From the NCBI RefSeq assembly GCF_014650455.1, contig NZ_BMUZ01000004.1:310001-374000 (forward strand): 64,000 bases of DNA, written 5' to 3'. Positions 1-8,335 of the stretch are shown here, in pieces (the stretch's first letter is position 1; every line of letters begins with the position of its first letter). The notes beneath the pieces were generated by a model. It was not told the origin of the DNA and made no database searches. It saw nothing but the letters and a program-made list of their open reading frames with translations. Position numbers and translations under genes: made by a program. The DNA is from Streptomyces xanthochromogenes. GTDB taxonomy: Bacteria; Actinomycetota; Actinomycetes; Streptomycetales; Streptomycetaceae.

Positions 1-1534
1 CGCCGGTGCTGTTGGTGGCCGCCGCGAGCAGCGGGGAGATGCCGACGTGCTGGGCCGCGGTCACCTGCATCGCCCCGAACAGGGCGTTGGAGGAGGTGTC
101 GGAGCCGGTGAGGGCCACCCCGAACCAACCGAGCAGCCCGGACAGCAGGGCGAAGAGCCGGCCCGCACCGGCGAGCCATACGCCGAGCGACACGGCCATC
201 CCGGCCAGGTTCATGACGTAGGAGAGAGCGAGGACGCAGCTGACGGTGAGGGCGGCCCAGCGGATCTGCCGCAGGGCTTCGCCGTAGCAGCGCAGCGCAC
301 GCCGGGCGGGCACCCGCAGCACCCACGCGCTCACGACTCCCGTGAGGAGCAGCAGCGTTCCGGCCGCGCCGAGCCAGCCGAAGTCGAAGGTGGCGATGGC
401 CACCGGTCGCCCGCTCGCGCTCACCACGTGCAGTCCGGGCCAGATGAAGGACACGTCCTGGGCGTCGACGAACCGTGCGACGGGGCCGTCGTAGGAGACG
501 AGGGAGAAGAGGAGCGTGAGCAGCGCGTAGGGGAAGTAGGCGCGGAGCACTTCGCGGCGGTGATCGACGGGCGGAACCGGGGCGCTGGGCACGTCGGCGA
601 CGGGCGGGGGCACCAGGGGCGCCGCGGCGGCGAGGGCGAAAGCCGGCTCCGGCTCCGGTTGCGCGGGGAGGCGGGGCGCGACGGGCGCGCGGCTCCCGGC
701 GCCGGGACCGGGGTCCGGAGGGTGCGGCGGGCGGCGCACGCGCAGCACCAGGATGACCGCGCCGGCCGAGACGAGCGCGGCCACGAGGTCGGTGAGCTGG
801 TAGGCCAGGTGGTTGGAGCACAGGTACTGCCCCGCGCCGAAGCCCGCTCCCGCGGCGAGGGCGATCGGCCACAGCTCGCGCAGTCCGCGGCGGCCGTCGA
901 GGATGAAGAGGAGGACGAACGGCACCAGGGAGGCGATCACCGCGGACTGCCGTCCCACCATGGCGCCCAGTTCCGCGGCGGGGTACGAGGTCACCTTGGC
1001 GAGTGCCTGAATGGGGTTGCCCACCGAACCAAATGCGGCGGGCGCGGTGTTGGCGAAGGTGGCGATCGCCGCGGCCTTCAGCGGCGGCTGCCCGAGGCCC
1101 ACCAGAATGACCGAGGTGACGGCGATGGGAGTGCCGAATCCGGAGAGCGATTCGATCATCGCCCCGAAGCAGAAGGCGATGAGGACGGCCTGGATGCGAG
1201 GGTCGTCGGAGAGCCGGGCGAAGCTACGGCTGATGACGGCGTCGTGCCCGGAGGCGCGCTGGAGGCGGTTGATCCACACGGCGCCGAGCACGATCCACAC
1301 GATCGGGAAGAGGCCGAAGGCGGCACCCTCGGTCGCGCCGAGGGCCGCCTGTCCGGCCGGCATTCCGTAGACGGCGACGGCGGTCACGACAGCGGTGGTG
1401 AGCCCTGCGAGGGCCGCCCAGTACGCCTTGACGCGCAGGACGCCGAGCAGCACGAGCAGTACGAGGAGCGGGGTCGCGGCGAGGAGTGCGGTGAGGGCAG
1501 GGTGGTCCAAGGGGTCGGTGATCTGGCGATACAC
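1..1534 (-). CDS. lctP: L-lactate/glycolate permease (LctP family), 3' part outside window
   Basis: Integral membrane permease that imports lactate, and in some members glycolate, by proton symport. The visible ~511 residues begin at a GTG; the first residues read VYRQITDPLDH, matching the family N-terminus, and are followed by many hydrophobic helices. Conserved LctP stretches are visible: FGAMIESLSGFGTPIAVTS, FANTAPAAFGSVGNP, and near the left edge TSSNALFGAMQ. The middle carries a Pro/Ala-rich loop (PPHPPDPGP...), longer than in E. coli LctP. No good ribosome site precedes the GTG. The gene runs out of the window before its stop. It lies downstream of, and on the same strand as, the IclR gene, 170 bp apart, with its own palindrome at 1630-1644. 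The adjoining 2-hydroxyacid oxidoreductase supports a carboxylate uptake role. Confidence 0.9.
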   Translation of the reverse strand, partial: MYRQITDPLDHPALTALLAATPLLVLLVLLGVLRVKAYWAALAGLTTAVVTAVAVYGMPAGQAALGATEGAAFGLFPIVWIVLGAVWINRLQRASGHDAVISRSFARLSDDPRIQAVLIAFCFGAMIESLSGFGTPIAVTSVILVGLGQPPLKAAAIATFANTAPAAFGSVGNPIQALAKVTSYPAAELGAMVGRQSAVIASLVPFVLLFILDGRRGLRELWPIALAAGAGFGAGQYLCSNHLAYQLTDLVAALVSAGAVILVLRVRRPPHPPDPGPGAGSRAPVAPRLPAQPEPEPAFALAAAAPLVPPPVADVPSAPVPPVDHRREVLRAYFPYALLTLLFSLVSYDGPVARFVDAQDVSFIWPGLHVVSASGRPVAIATFDFGWLGAAGTLLLLTGVVSAWVLRVPARRALRCYGEALRQIRWAALTVSCVLALSYVMNLAGMAVSLGVWLAGAGRLFALLSGLLGWFGVALTGSDTSSNALFGAMQVTAAQHVGISPLLAAATNSTG

Positions 1535-1629
1535 GGAGTTCTCGCTTTCTGCGGCCGGGAAGGAGGTGGCGGCAAGAACGCTCGATCCGTCTGCGGAGGG
1601 ACACGCAGACACACAGACACGGTCATTGA

Positions 1630-1644
1630 TTCCGCATCGCGGAA
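1630..1644. promoter_or_regulatory. perfect palindrome upstream of lctP (candidate operator)
   Basis: TTCCGC-ATC-GCGGAA, perfect 6-bp arms with a 3-bp spacer, about 95 bp upstream of the permease start and just past the IclR stop. Short TTCC/GGAA palindromes are common IclR-family targets, so binding by the neighbouring IclR protein is plausible. This is inference; its sequence differs from the motif at 2512-2550. Confidence 0.45.
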
Positions 1645-1704
1645 CAATGCTTCCGATTGGTGTCACAGCTTGAGAGCACTCCGGAACTTCGTCAAGGGGT
1701 CAGG

Positions 1705-2475
1705 TCAACAACTCCCCCCGAGCGGACTGGAGTTGGCGTTCCCCAGTGCATGGCCGAGGCGTTCCGCCGCCACCACCACCATGGCCGCGAACTGCGCACC
1801 GGAGGCATCGGTCATCCGGCTGGTCGGCACGTTCACGCTCAGGCTCGCCACCGGCAGGCCGTCGACACCGAGCACCGCCGCCGCGACGGCCGACACGTCC
1901 GCGCGCCACTCACCGCTGTTGATCGCGTAACCGCGGCGTCGCACCTCGGCGAGTTCGGCGCGCAGCCGGTCGGGATCGGTGATGGTCGTTGCCGTGAACT
2001 CGGCCAGTTCGCGCACCAGTTGGCGCTCCAGTGTCGCGACGGGGCCGGCGGCGAGGATCGCCTTCCCGTTGGCCGAGGCGTGTACGGGCAGGTCCTGGCC
2101 CAGCGGCAGCACGATGCGCACCGGCTGGCTGGTCTCAAGACGCTCGATGAGGACGACCCGATCACCCTCCGGCACGGCCAGGTGGACGGTCTCCCCGCAC
2201 TGTCGGCGCAGCTCCTCCATCACCGGCACCGCCGCGTCCCGCAGCCCCAGTTCACCAGTGGCACGCCGGCCCACGTACAGGGCCTTGGCGGTGACCGCCC
2301 AGCGGGTCGGCGTTCCGGCCGCCGGGCGGATCCAGCCCGCTTCGTGCAGCGTGAGCAGGCTGCGCTGCACCGAGCTCTTGGGCAGCTCCATGGCGCGGGC
2401 GAGCTCGGCCACGCCGATCGGCTGCCGCTCGGCGATCTCCTCCAGCGCCCTGAGCGCATTGAGCACGTTCTGCAT
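1705..2475 (-). CDS. IclR-family transcriptional regulator
   Basis: DNA-binding regulator of 256 residues. The N-terminal winged helix-turn-helix (about residues 1-65, with GVAELARAMELPKSSVQRSL) is followed by the IclR effector-binding domain (GETVHLAVPEGDRVVLIERL, then LPVHASANGKAILA and RGYAINSGEWRADVSAVAAAV), which senses a small carboxylate in characterised family members. The ATG at 2475 is chosen because GGGGAG lies six bases upstream and the protein then starts MQNVLNALRALEEI; longer in-frame starts add only basic, unstructured sequence. It is divergent from the aminotransferase gene, with two tandem palindromes between them, and lies upstream of the permease on the same strand. It most likely controls both, in response to lactate, glycolate or glyoxylate. 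Confidence 0.9.
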   Translation of the reverse strand: MQNVLNALRALEEIAERQPIGVAELARAMELPKSSVQRSLLTLHEAGWIRPAAGTPTRWAVTAKALYVGRRATGELGLRDAAVPVMEELRRQCGETVHLAVPEGDRVVLIERLETSQPVRIVLPLGQDLPVHASANGKAILAAGPVATLERQLVRELAEFTATTITDPDRLRAELAEVRRRGYAINSGEWRADVSAVAAAVLGVDGLPVASLSVNVPTSRMTDASGAQFAAMVVVAAERLGHALGNANSSPLGGSC

Positions 2476-2511
2476 CCTTGACTCCCCTTGGACGACGACC
2501 CTACGCTCGTG

Positions 2512-2550
2512 CGTGCCATGGAACGGTACGCTGTGCCGCTGAACGGCACA
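2512..2550. promoter_or_regulatory. two tandem palindromes between iclR and aminotransferase (operator pair)
   Basis: Site 1 is CGTGCC-N7-GGTACG (2512-2530, one mismatch between arms); site 2 is TGTGCC-N7-GGCACA (2532-2550, perfect). Both spacers end in GAAC and the sites repeat exactly every 20 bp, placing them on the same DNA face. They occupy the 97-bp divergent interval where both promoters must lie. The arrangement fits cooperative binding by IclR-family dimers; assignment to the neighbouring regulator is inference. Confidence 0.65.
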
Positions 2551-2572
2551 ATGCCTCAAGGGGAGTTGGCCG

Positions 2573-3739
2573 ATGCCATCCCGAACAGGACGTCATTTCC
2601 TGCAGATCCCCGGCCCCACCAACATTCCCGACCGCGTGCAACGAGCCATCGCGGCGCCGACCATCGACCATCGCGGCCCCGAGTTCGCGGAGCTGATGCT
2701 CCGTCTCCTTCCGCTCCTTGAAGCGGTGTTCGGCACCAGGGGTCCCGTCGTCATCTATCCCGCATCGGGTACGGGTGCCTGGGAGGCGGCACTGGTCAAC
2801 ACCCTCAGTCAGGGCGACCGCGTGCTCTGCTTCGAGACCGGCCACTTCGCGACGCTCTGGCACCGCATGGCGCGCTCGCTGGGCCTCGACGTCGACCTCG
2901 TACCCGGCGACTGGAGGCACGGCGCCGACCCCGAGGCGCTTCGGCTGCGCCTGGCCGCCGACCCCCGGCACACCATCAAGGCCGTCTGCGTCGTGCACAA
3001 CGAAACGTCCACCGGCGTGACCAGCCGCGTCCAGGAGCTGCGGCGCGCCCTCGACGAGGCCGGACACCCCGCCCTGTTGCTCGTCGACACCGTCTCCTCG
3101 CTGGCCTGCATCGACTACCGGCATGACGAGTGGGGTGTCGACGTGACCGTGGCCGGGTCGCAGAAGGGGCTCATGCTGCCGCCGGGCCTCGGGTTCAACG
3201 CGATCGGCGAACGTGCCCTCGCCGCGGCGAGGACGGCCCGCCTGCCGAAGTCCTTCTGGGACTGGCAGCCGGTGCTCGACGCCAACGAACACGGCTTTTT
3301 CCCGCACACCCCCGCCACCAACCTGCTGTACGGCCTCGACGAAGCCCTGCACATGCTTCGCGAGGAGGGCCTCCCCGAGGTGTTCGCCCGCCATGCCCGG
3401 CACGCCGCCGCGACCCGAACCGCCGTTGAGGGGTGGGGACTTGAGGTGCTGTGTCTCGATTCCCGGGAGCACTCGGGGTCCCTCACGGCCGTGCTCCTTC
3501 CCGAGGCGCACGACGCCGACAAGGTCCGTGAGGTCATCCTCGACCGCTTCGACATGTCACTGGGCGCGGGACTCGGCCGTCTTGCCGGACGTGTCTTCCG
3601 CATCGGGCATCTGGGCCACCTCAACGACCTCACCCTGGCGGGTGCTCTGGCCGGCGTGCAGATGGGTCTCCAGCTCGCAGGCGTCCCCGTCCCGTCGGCC
3701 GGGCTCGATGCGGCACTGGACGTGCTGCGTGCCGGGTGA
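2573..3739 (+). CDS. PLP-dependent aminotransferase, serine-glyoxylate / alanine-glyoxylate type
   Basis: Class V aminotransferase of 388 residues, the normal family length. The start MPSRTGRHFLQIPGPTNIP and the following PTIDHRGPEF are hallmarks of serine-glyoxylate aminotransferase (SgaA-like) and mammalian AGXT-like enzymes, which move an amino group from serine or alanine to glyoxylate to make glycine. The PLP-binding lysine is K198 in VAGSQKGLMLPPG. The ATG at 2573 follows AAGGGGAG at good spacing. The oxidoreductase gene follows about 65 bp downstream on the same strand, suggesting a two-gene operon in which 2-hydroxyacid oxidation supplies a 2-oxoacid (for example glyoxylate) that this enzyme aminates. 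The exact substrate cannot be told from sequence. Confidence 0.88.
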   Translation: MPSRTGRHFLQIPGPTNIPDRVQRAIAAPTIDHRGPEFAELMLRLLPLLEAVFGTRGPVVIYPASGTGAWEAALVNTLSQGDRVLCFETGHFATLWHRMARSLGLDVDLVPGDWRHGADPEALRLRLAADPRHTIKAVCVVHNETSTGVTSRVQELRRALDEAGHPALLLVDTVSSLACIDYRHDEWGVDVTVAGSQKGLMLPPGLGFNAIGERALAAARTARLPKSFWDWQPVLDANEHGFFPHTPATNLLYGLDEALHMLREEGLPEVFARHARHAAATRTAVEGWGLEVLCLDSREHSGSLTAVLLPEAHDADKVREVILDRFDMSLGAGLGRLAGRVFRIGHLGHLNDLTLAGALAGVQMGLQLAGVPVPSAGLDAALDVLRAG

Positions 3740-3804
3740 CCGGTGCCGCACGTCCGCCCACCCCGCACCTCACCAAGGACCCGAAGACCCGAGGAGCACC
3801 CCTC

Positions 3805-6765
3805 ATGCCGGCAGCCGGAGACGTCACACCGCCCGACCCTGCACTCGGCCCGTCCGACCCCGCGCTCGGCCCCGAACTGGAGGAGCGGCTGCGCCGGGCC
3901 CTCGACGGCGAGGTCCGGTTCGACCACTACACCCGACAGCTCTTCTCGCGCGACGCGAGCATGTACGCCATCACCCCGCTCGGAGTCGCCTTCCCGCGTA
4001 CCGCCGACGACGTACAGGCGGCCGTCCAGGTCGCCGGGGAGCTCGGCGTGCCGATCGTGCCGCGCGGCGCGGGCACCAGTCTCGCGGGGCAGACCGTCGG
4101 GGCCGGTCTGGTACTCGACCTGTCGCGGCACCTCGACTCGATCCTGGAGGTCGACCCCGAGGCACGCACCGCACTGGTCGAACCCGGTGTCGTGCAGGAG
4201 CACTTGAACCGGTCCGCAGCACCGCACGGGCTCATGTTCGGCCCCGACACCTCCACCAGTGACCGCGCCACCATCGGCGGCATGATCGGCAACAACTCGG
4301 CCGGCAGCGGGTCCCTGCGGCACGGCATGACCATCGATCACGTACGCGGTCTCGACGTGGTGCTCTCCGACGCCGGCCGAGCCCACTTCGCCCCGCTCGA
4401 CGAGCCGGAGCGACTGCGCCGGGCATCGTCGTCCACGCTCGATGGCCTGATACACCGTCAGTTGCCTTTGCTCGTGGCCGAGTACGAGCAGGCAATCCGC
4501 GAGAGCACCCCGGAGTTCTGGCGGCGCGCCTGCGGATACCGGCTTGAGCGGCTCCTCGATCCGGCCGCCCGTTTCGACCTCGCTCGGTTCGTGGTCGGCT
4601 CGGAAGGCACCCTCGCCATCGTCACGCGCGCCCTGGTCGACCTCGTGCCGCGCCCGGCCCATACGGTCATCGCCGTGGGCCACTTCACCTCGGTCGCCCA
4701 CGCCGTGGCCGCCACCGAGGACGCGCTCGCCTGCGACCCGGCCGCGGTGGAGCTCCTGGACCGCACGATCCTGGACCTGTCACGCCGACGGATCGAGTAC
4801 GCGGCGCTCGGCTCCCTCCTCAGCGGTGACCCGGGGGCCCTGCTCTTCGTCACGTTCAGCGGCGCCGACCGGGCCCAGCTGTCGGGCAGCCTCGATCGGC
4901 TCACTTCGCTGTGGCGGGCCCACCAGCACGGCTATCACACGCTGACCGCGAGGACACCACGGGAGCAGCGCGCGCTGCTCACCGTCCGCAAGGCGGGCCT
5001 CGGGCTGCTGATGGCCGCGAGCGAAGGCAGCCGGCGCCCCCTGGCCTTCGTCGAGGACACCGCGGTCGATCCCGCCCACCTGGCGGACTACACCCGACGC
5101 TTCCAAGCGGTCCTCGACCGGCACGGCCTGACGGCCGGGTTCTACGGGCACTGCTCGGTCGGCTGTCTGCACATCCGCCCCTTCGTCGATCTCGCCGAGC
5201 CCGCACAAGTGGCCACCATGCGCGAAGTCGCGGAAGAGATAAGGGACTTGGTCACGGAGTACGGCGGAGTCAACTCCAGCGAGCACGGTGACGGCCTCGC
5301 GCGCAGCGAGTTCAACCCTCTGGTCTTCGGCGCGGATCTGTACGAGGCCATGCGACGCGCCAAGCAGCTCTTCGATCCGCGCGGCCTGCTCAATCCCGGC
5401 AAGATCGTGGACGCGCCGCCGATGACCGAGCACCTGCGCGACGCGTCCCTGCCGCCCGCCGTGCCGGTGCGCACCCGCCTGGACTTCGAGGTCGTCGGCG
5501 GGATGCGCGGCGCGGCGGACCGGTGCATGAACATCGGCCAGTGCCGCAAGAGCGGCACCGGCGCCATGTGCCCCTCCTACATGGCCACGCACCAGGAGGA
5601 GCACTCCACGAGAGGCCGGGCGAACGCCCTGGTCGCCGCGTTGTCCGAGCCAGATCCACGCCGGGCTCTCGGCGACGAGCGGCTGCACGAAATCCTCGAC
5701 CTGTGTCTCATGTGCAAGGCCTGCAAGAGCGAGTGCCCGCTCGGCGTCGACATGGCAGCCCTGAAGGCAGAAACCCTGTCCCACCATCACGATCTCCACG
5801 GCACACCGTTCAGGAGCCGCCTCTTCGGCGCGATCCGGCTGCTCCAGCGCATCGGTTCGGCGACGGCTCCGCTCTCCAACCTCCCGGGTCGCAGCCGCCC
5901 GCTGCGGCGCCTGCTGGAGCGCTGGCCGGGCATCACCGCCGCCCGCCCGCTGCCCACGTTCGTCCGGGAGAATCTGGTCCGCTGGTTCCGTCGGCACGCC
6001 TCCGCGCCGGGCCGCCCGTCGAGTGCCCCGACGGGTGAACTCACCTTCCTGGCCGACTCGTTCACCACGTACACCGAGCCCGCCATCGGCCGGGCCGCCA
6101 TCGAACTCCTGGAATACGGCGGCTGGCGCGTCCATCTCGTGCACCAGGGCTGCTGCGGCCGCTCCAGCCTGTCCAAGGGGCTGCTCGACGACGCCAAGCG
6201 CACCTCCGCCCGGCTGTCCGAGGCCCTCGCCGCGAGCGGCGCACCGGATTCGCCGATCACCGGCTGCGAGCCGTCCTGTCTGATGACCCTGCGGGACGAG
6301 CACCTCTCGCTCCATCCGGGGTCCGCGCGGGCCCTGGCGGTGGCAAGCCGGGTCCGGCAGTTGGAAGAAATCCTCGGCGAGGCCCTCGACAGCGGCCGGC
6401 TGCGGCTGCGCGACACCGCTTGGCCGACCGGGCGGCGACTGCTCTACCAGGGGCACTGCCACCAGAAGGCCGAGGTCGGCACCGCCGCGACACTCGCGCT
6501 GCTCCGCCGCATCCCGGGCGTGGAGGTCGTCGAGCTCGACGCGGGCTGCTGCGGCATGGCGGGCTCCTTCGGCTTCGAGACGGAGCACTACGCGCTGTCC
6601 ATGGAAGTCGGCGCCGACCGTCTGCTGCCCGCCGTGCGGGCCGAACCCGCCGAGACCCTGATCGTCGCGAGCGGCGTCTCCTGCCGCCAGCAGATCCAGC
6701 ACGGCACCGGGCGCAGGGCGTGGCATCCGGTGGAGCTCATCAGGGCGGTGGCCGAGCCGGGGTGA
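3805..6765 (+). CDS. FAD-linked oxidoreductase with C-terminal Fe-S and CCG domains (YdiJ-like D-2-hydroxyacid dehydrogenase)
   Basis: A 986-residue fusion of GlcD-like and GlcF-like halves, close in length and order to E. coli YdiJ. The N-terminal half is a VAO-type FAD domain (PRGAGTSLAGQTVG at 86-99; GPDTSTSDRATIGGMIGNN) with a FAD-oxidase C-terminal domain ending LFDPRGLLNPGKI. The second half has two ferredoxin-like cysteine clusters (from C574, CMNIGQC...; from C634, CLMCKACKSECP) and two CCG cysteine motifs (CCGRSSLSK and CCGMAGSFGFE), typical of subunits passing electrons to the quinone pool. Family members oxidise D-lactate, D-2-hydroxyglutarate or glycolate. The ATG at 3805 is preceded by GAGGAG. 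Genetic context with a lactate/glycolate permease and a glyoxylate-type aminotransferase favours a short 2-hydroxyacid substrate. Confidence 0.87.
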   Translation: MPAAGDVTPPDPALGPSDPALGPELEERLRRALDGEVRFDHYTRQLFSRDASMYAITPLGVAFPRTADDVQAAVQVAGELGVPIVPRGAGTSLAGQTVGAGLVLDLSRHLDSILEVDPEARTALVEPGVVQEHLNRSAAPHGLMFGPDTSTSDRATIGGMIGNNSAGSGSLRHGMTIDHVRGLDVVLSDAGRAHFAPLDEPERLRRASSSTLDGLIHRQLPLLVAEYEQAIRESTPEFWRRACGYRLERLLDPAARFDLARFVVGSEGTLAIVTRALVDLVPRPAHTVIAVGHFTSVAHAVAATEDALACDPAAVELLDRTILDLSRRRIEYAALGSLLSGDPGALLFVTFSGADRAQLSGSLDRLTSLWRAHQHGYHTLTARTPREQRALLTVRKAGLGLLMAASEGSRRPLAFVEDTAVDPAHLADYTRRFQAVLDRHGLTAGFYGHCSVGCLHIRPFVDLAEPAQVATMREVAEEIRDLVTEYGGVNSSEHGDGLARSEFNPLVFGADLYEAMRRAKQLFDPRGLLNPGKIVDAPPMTEHLRDASLPPAVPVRTRLDFEVVGGMRGAADRCMNIGQCRKSGTGAMCPSYMATHQEEHSTRGRANALVAALSEPDPRRALGDERLHEILDLCLMCKACKSECPLGVDMAALKAETLSHHHDLHGTPFRSRLFGAIRLLQRIGSATAPLSNLPGRSRPLRRLLERWPGITAARPLPTFVRENLVRWFRRHASAPGRPSSAPTGELTFLADSFTTYTEPAIGRAAIELLEYGGWRVHLVHQGCCGRSSLSKGLLDDAKRTSARLSEALAASGAPDSPITGCEPSCLMTLRDEHLSLHPGSARALAVASRVRQLEEILGEALDSGRLRLRDTAWPTGRRLLYQGHCHQKAEVGTAATLALLRRIPGVEVVELDAGCCGMAGSFGFETEHYALSMEVGADRLLPAVRAEPAETLIVASGVSCRQQIQHGTGRRAWHPVELIRAVAEPG

Positions 6766-6802
6766 CGGGCGGACGACGCCGGCTCCACAGGGCCCGGCCA
6801 AC

Positions 6803-6834
6803 TGTCCTGCCCGGACAAGTGTCCCATTGGGACA
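6803..6834. promoter_or_regulatory. tandem TGTCC-N5-GGACA operators upstream of tetR
   Basis: Two copies of the same dyad: TGTCC-TGCCC-GGACA (6803-6817) and TGTCC-CATTG-GGACA (6820-6834), starts 17 bp apart. They sit immediately upstream of a TACAGT box (6845-6850) whose expected start point falls at or just before the ATG at 6858. Stacked dyads of this kind are usual for TetR self-repression. Confidence 0.6.
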
Positions 6835-6857
6835 TTTTGAGGAGTACAGTCGGAGGC

Positions 6858-7478
6858 ATGAACAGCGCGGAGGGCCGACGGGTCCGCAAGGTCAAGGAGA
6901 GCCGCGAGGCCATGGCGGAAGCCGCCGTGGACCTGGTGCTCGAACACGGCCTCGACCGGATCACCGTCGAGGCCATCAGCGAGCGCGTCGACGTCTCGCG
7001 GCGCACGTTCTCGCGCTACTTCTCCGGCAAGGAGGACGCGGTCGTCGACCCGCTGCGCGCCGACTTCGCGCGGATCAACGCGGCGCTCGCCGCGCGCCCC
7101 GCCCGGGAGAACCCGCTCACGGCCTACCACCGCGCCCTGCACGACTGGCTCGACGACGAGCCGGCCGCCTGGCACCGGCGGCCCCGGTCGGGCGAGCTGC
7201 TGCGGCTGCTCCACCAGGAGCCGTCGCTGCTCGCCGCCTACGGCCACGTCCGGGACGAAGCCCAGAACACCTCGGTGCGGATCGTCGCGCGGCGCCTCGG
7301 CGTCGATCCCGATGAGGAGCTGCGTCCCGCTCTGGCGGTCTCGCTCGCGGTCGGCGCGTTCGGCACGGCCGTGCGGTTCTGGATCGCGCCGGGCAGCGCC
7401 GCCCCCCTCCCCCAGCTGATCGACGCGGCGTTCGCGGCCCTGGCCGCCGAGCCCGCACCCCGCCCCACCCGCAAGTGA
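6858..7478 (+). CDS. TetR-family regulator (MftR-like)
   Basis: 206-residue repressor. The N-terminal helix-turn-helix runs through about residues 14-60, with ITVEAISERVDVSRRTFSRYFSGKEDAV; the RRTFxRYFxxKED pattern is typical of the MftR/AcrR branch. The C-terminal domain is all-helical ligand-binding sequence without a recognisable motif. Two TGTCC-N5-GGACA dyads immediately upstream make self-repression very likely. A GGAGG lies only one base before the ATG, too close for normal initiation, and a TACAGT box 7 bases upstream suggests a leaderless or nearly leaderless transcript. The SDR and alcohol dehydrogenase genes follow on the same strand and are the probable targets; the ligand is unknown, perhaps an alcohol or aldehyde. 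Confidence 0.88.
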   Translation: MNSAEGRRVRKVKESREAMAEAAVDLVLEHGLDRITVEAISERVDVSRRTFSRYFSGKEDAVVDPLRADFARINAALAARPARENPLTAYHRALHDWLDDEPAAWHRRPRSGELLRLLHQEPSLLAAYGHVRDEAQNTSVRIVARRLGVDPDEELRPALAVSLAVGAFGTAVRFWIAPGSAAPLPQLIDAAFAALAAEPAPRPTRK

Positions 7479-7492
7479 AACCAGGTACCACC

Positions 7493-8263
7493 ATGTCCAC
7501 GAGCACCACCAGCACGAGCGTCGAATTCGCCGGGAAGACCGCACTGGTCACCGGTGCCGCCTCCGGGATCGGCCTCGAAGTGGCCCGCCGTCTCGCCGCC
7601 GGCGGCGCGGCCGTCGTCGTCGCCGACCACAACGAGCAGGGCGCGAAGGAGGCAGCCGAAGCCATCACCGCGGCCGGCGGCCGTGCCGCCGCCGTCGCCG
7701 TGGACGTCACGGACCCGGAGTCGGTGCGCGGCGCGGTCGACTTCTGCGTCGAGACGTTCGGCGCACTGCACCTGGCCGTCAACAACGCCGGGATCGCCGG
7801 CACCTCCGCCCCGACCGGCGACTACCCCGTCCAGGACTGGCAGCGGGTCATCGACACCAACCTCAACGGCGTCTTCTACTCGCTTCGTTACGAACTTCCC
7901 CAGCTCCTCGCGTCGGGCGGCGGCGCCGTGGTCAACATGTCGTCGATCCTCGGCAGCAACGGCTTCGCCGGTTCCGGCGCCTACTCCGCCGCCAAGCACG
8001 CCGTCGTCGGCCTGACCAAGTCCGCCGCCGTCGAGTACGCCGCCCAGGGCATCCGGATCAACGCCGTGGCCCCCGGCTTCATCGACACCCCCCTGCTCCG
8101 GGGCGCGCAGGAGGCGCGCGAGCACCTGATCTCGCTGCACCCGCAGGGGCGGCTCGGCACCGCGGAAGAGGTCGCCGAGCTCACCCTGTTCCTGCTCTCG
8201 GACCGCGCCTCGTTCATCAACGGCAGCTACCACCTCGTCGACGGCGGTTACGCGGCCCGCTGA
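7493..8263 (+). CDS. short-chain dehydrogenase/reductase
   Basis: Classical SDR of 256 residues with an N-terminal Rossmann fold (TGAASGIG), the NNAG motif (VNNAGIAGT) and the catalytic Ser-Tyr-Lys set, with Y164 and K168 in GAYSAAKHA and the serine in NMSSILG. The C-terminal LVDGGYAAR ending is typical. These enzymes oxidise or reduce alcohols and ketones with NAD(P). The start is uncertain: the ATG at 7493 gives MSTSTTSTSVEF; a GTG at 7475 overlapping the tetR stop (GTGA) is also in frame and would make translation coupled. The gene is 15 bp downstream of tetR and upstream of a zinc alcohol dehydrogenase, forming a three-gene unit. Confidence 0.88.
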   Translation: MSTSTTSTSVEFAGKTALVTGAASGIGLEVARRLAAGGAAVVVADHNEQGAKEAAEAITAAGGRAAAVAVDVTDPESVRGAVDFCVETFGALHLAVNNAGIAGTSAPTGDYPVQDWQRVIDTNLNGVFYSLRYELPQLLASGGGAVVNMSSILGSNGFAGSGAYSAAKHAVVGLTKSAAVEYAAQGIRINAVAPGFIDTPLLRGAQEAREHLISLHPQGRLGTAEEVAELTLFLLSDRASFINGSYHLVDGGYAAR

Positions 8264-8335
8264 CCGACGCCCACGGCAGGGCGTACGGCGACAAGGGATC
8301 AACCAGAAGTGAGCACAGGAAGAGAGACACAGAGC

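Noticed and set aside
47..1930. Long plus-strand open frame opposite lctP and iclR
   Set aside because: It is antisense to recognised genes, rich in Arg/Gly/Glu, without domain or ribosome site: a GC-driven shadow.
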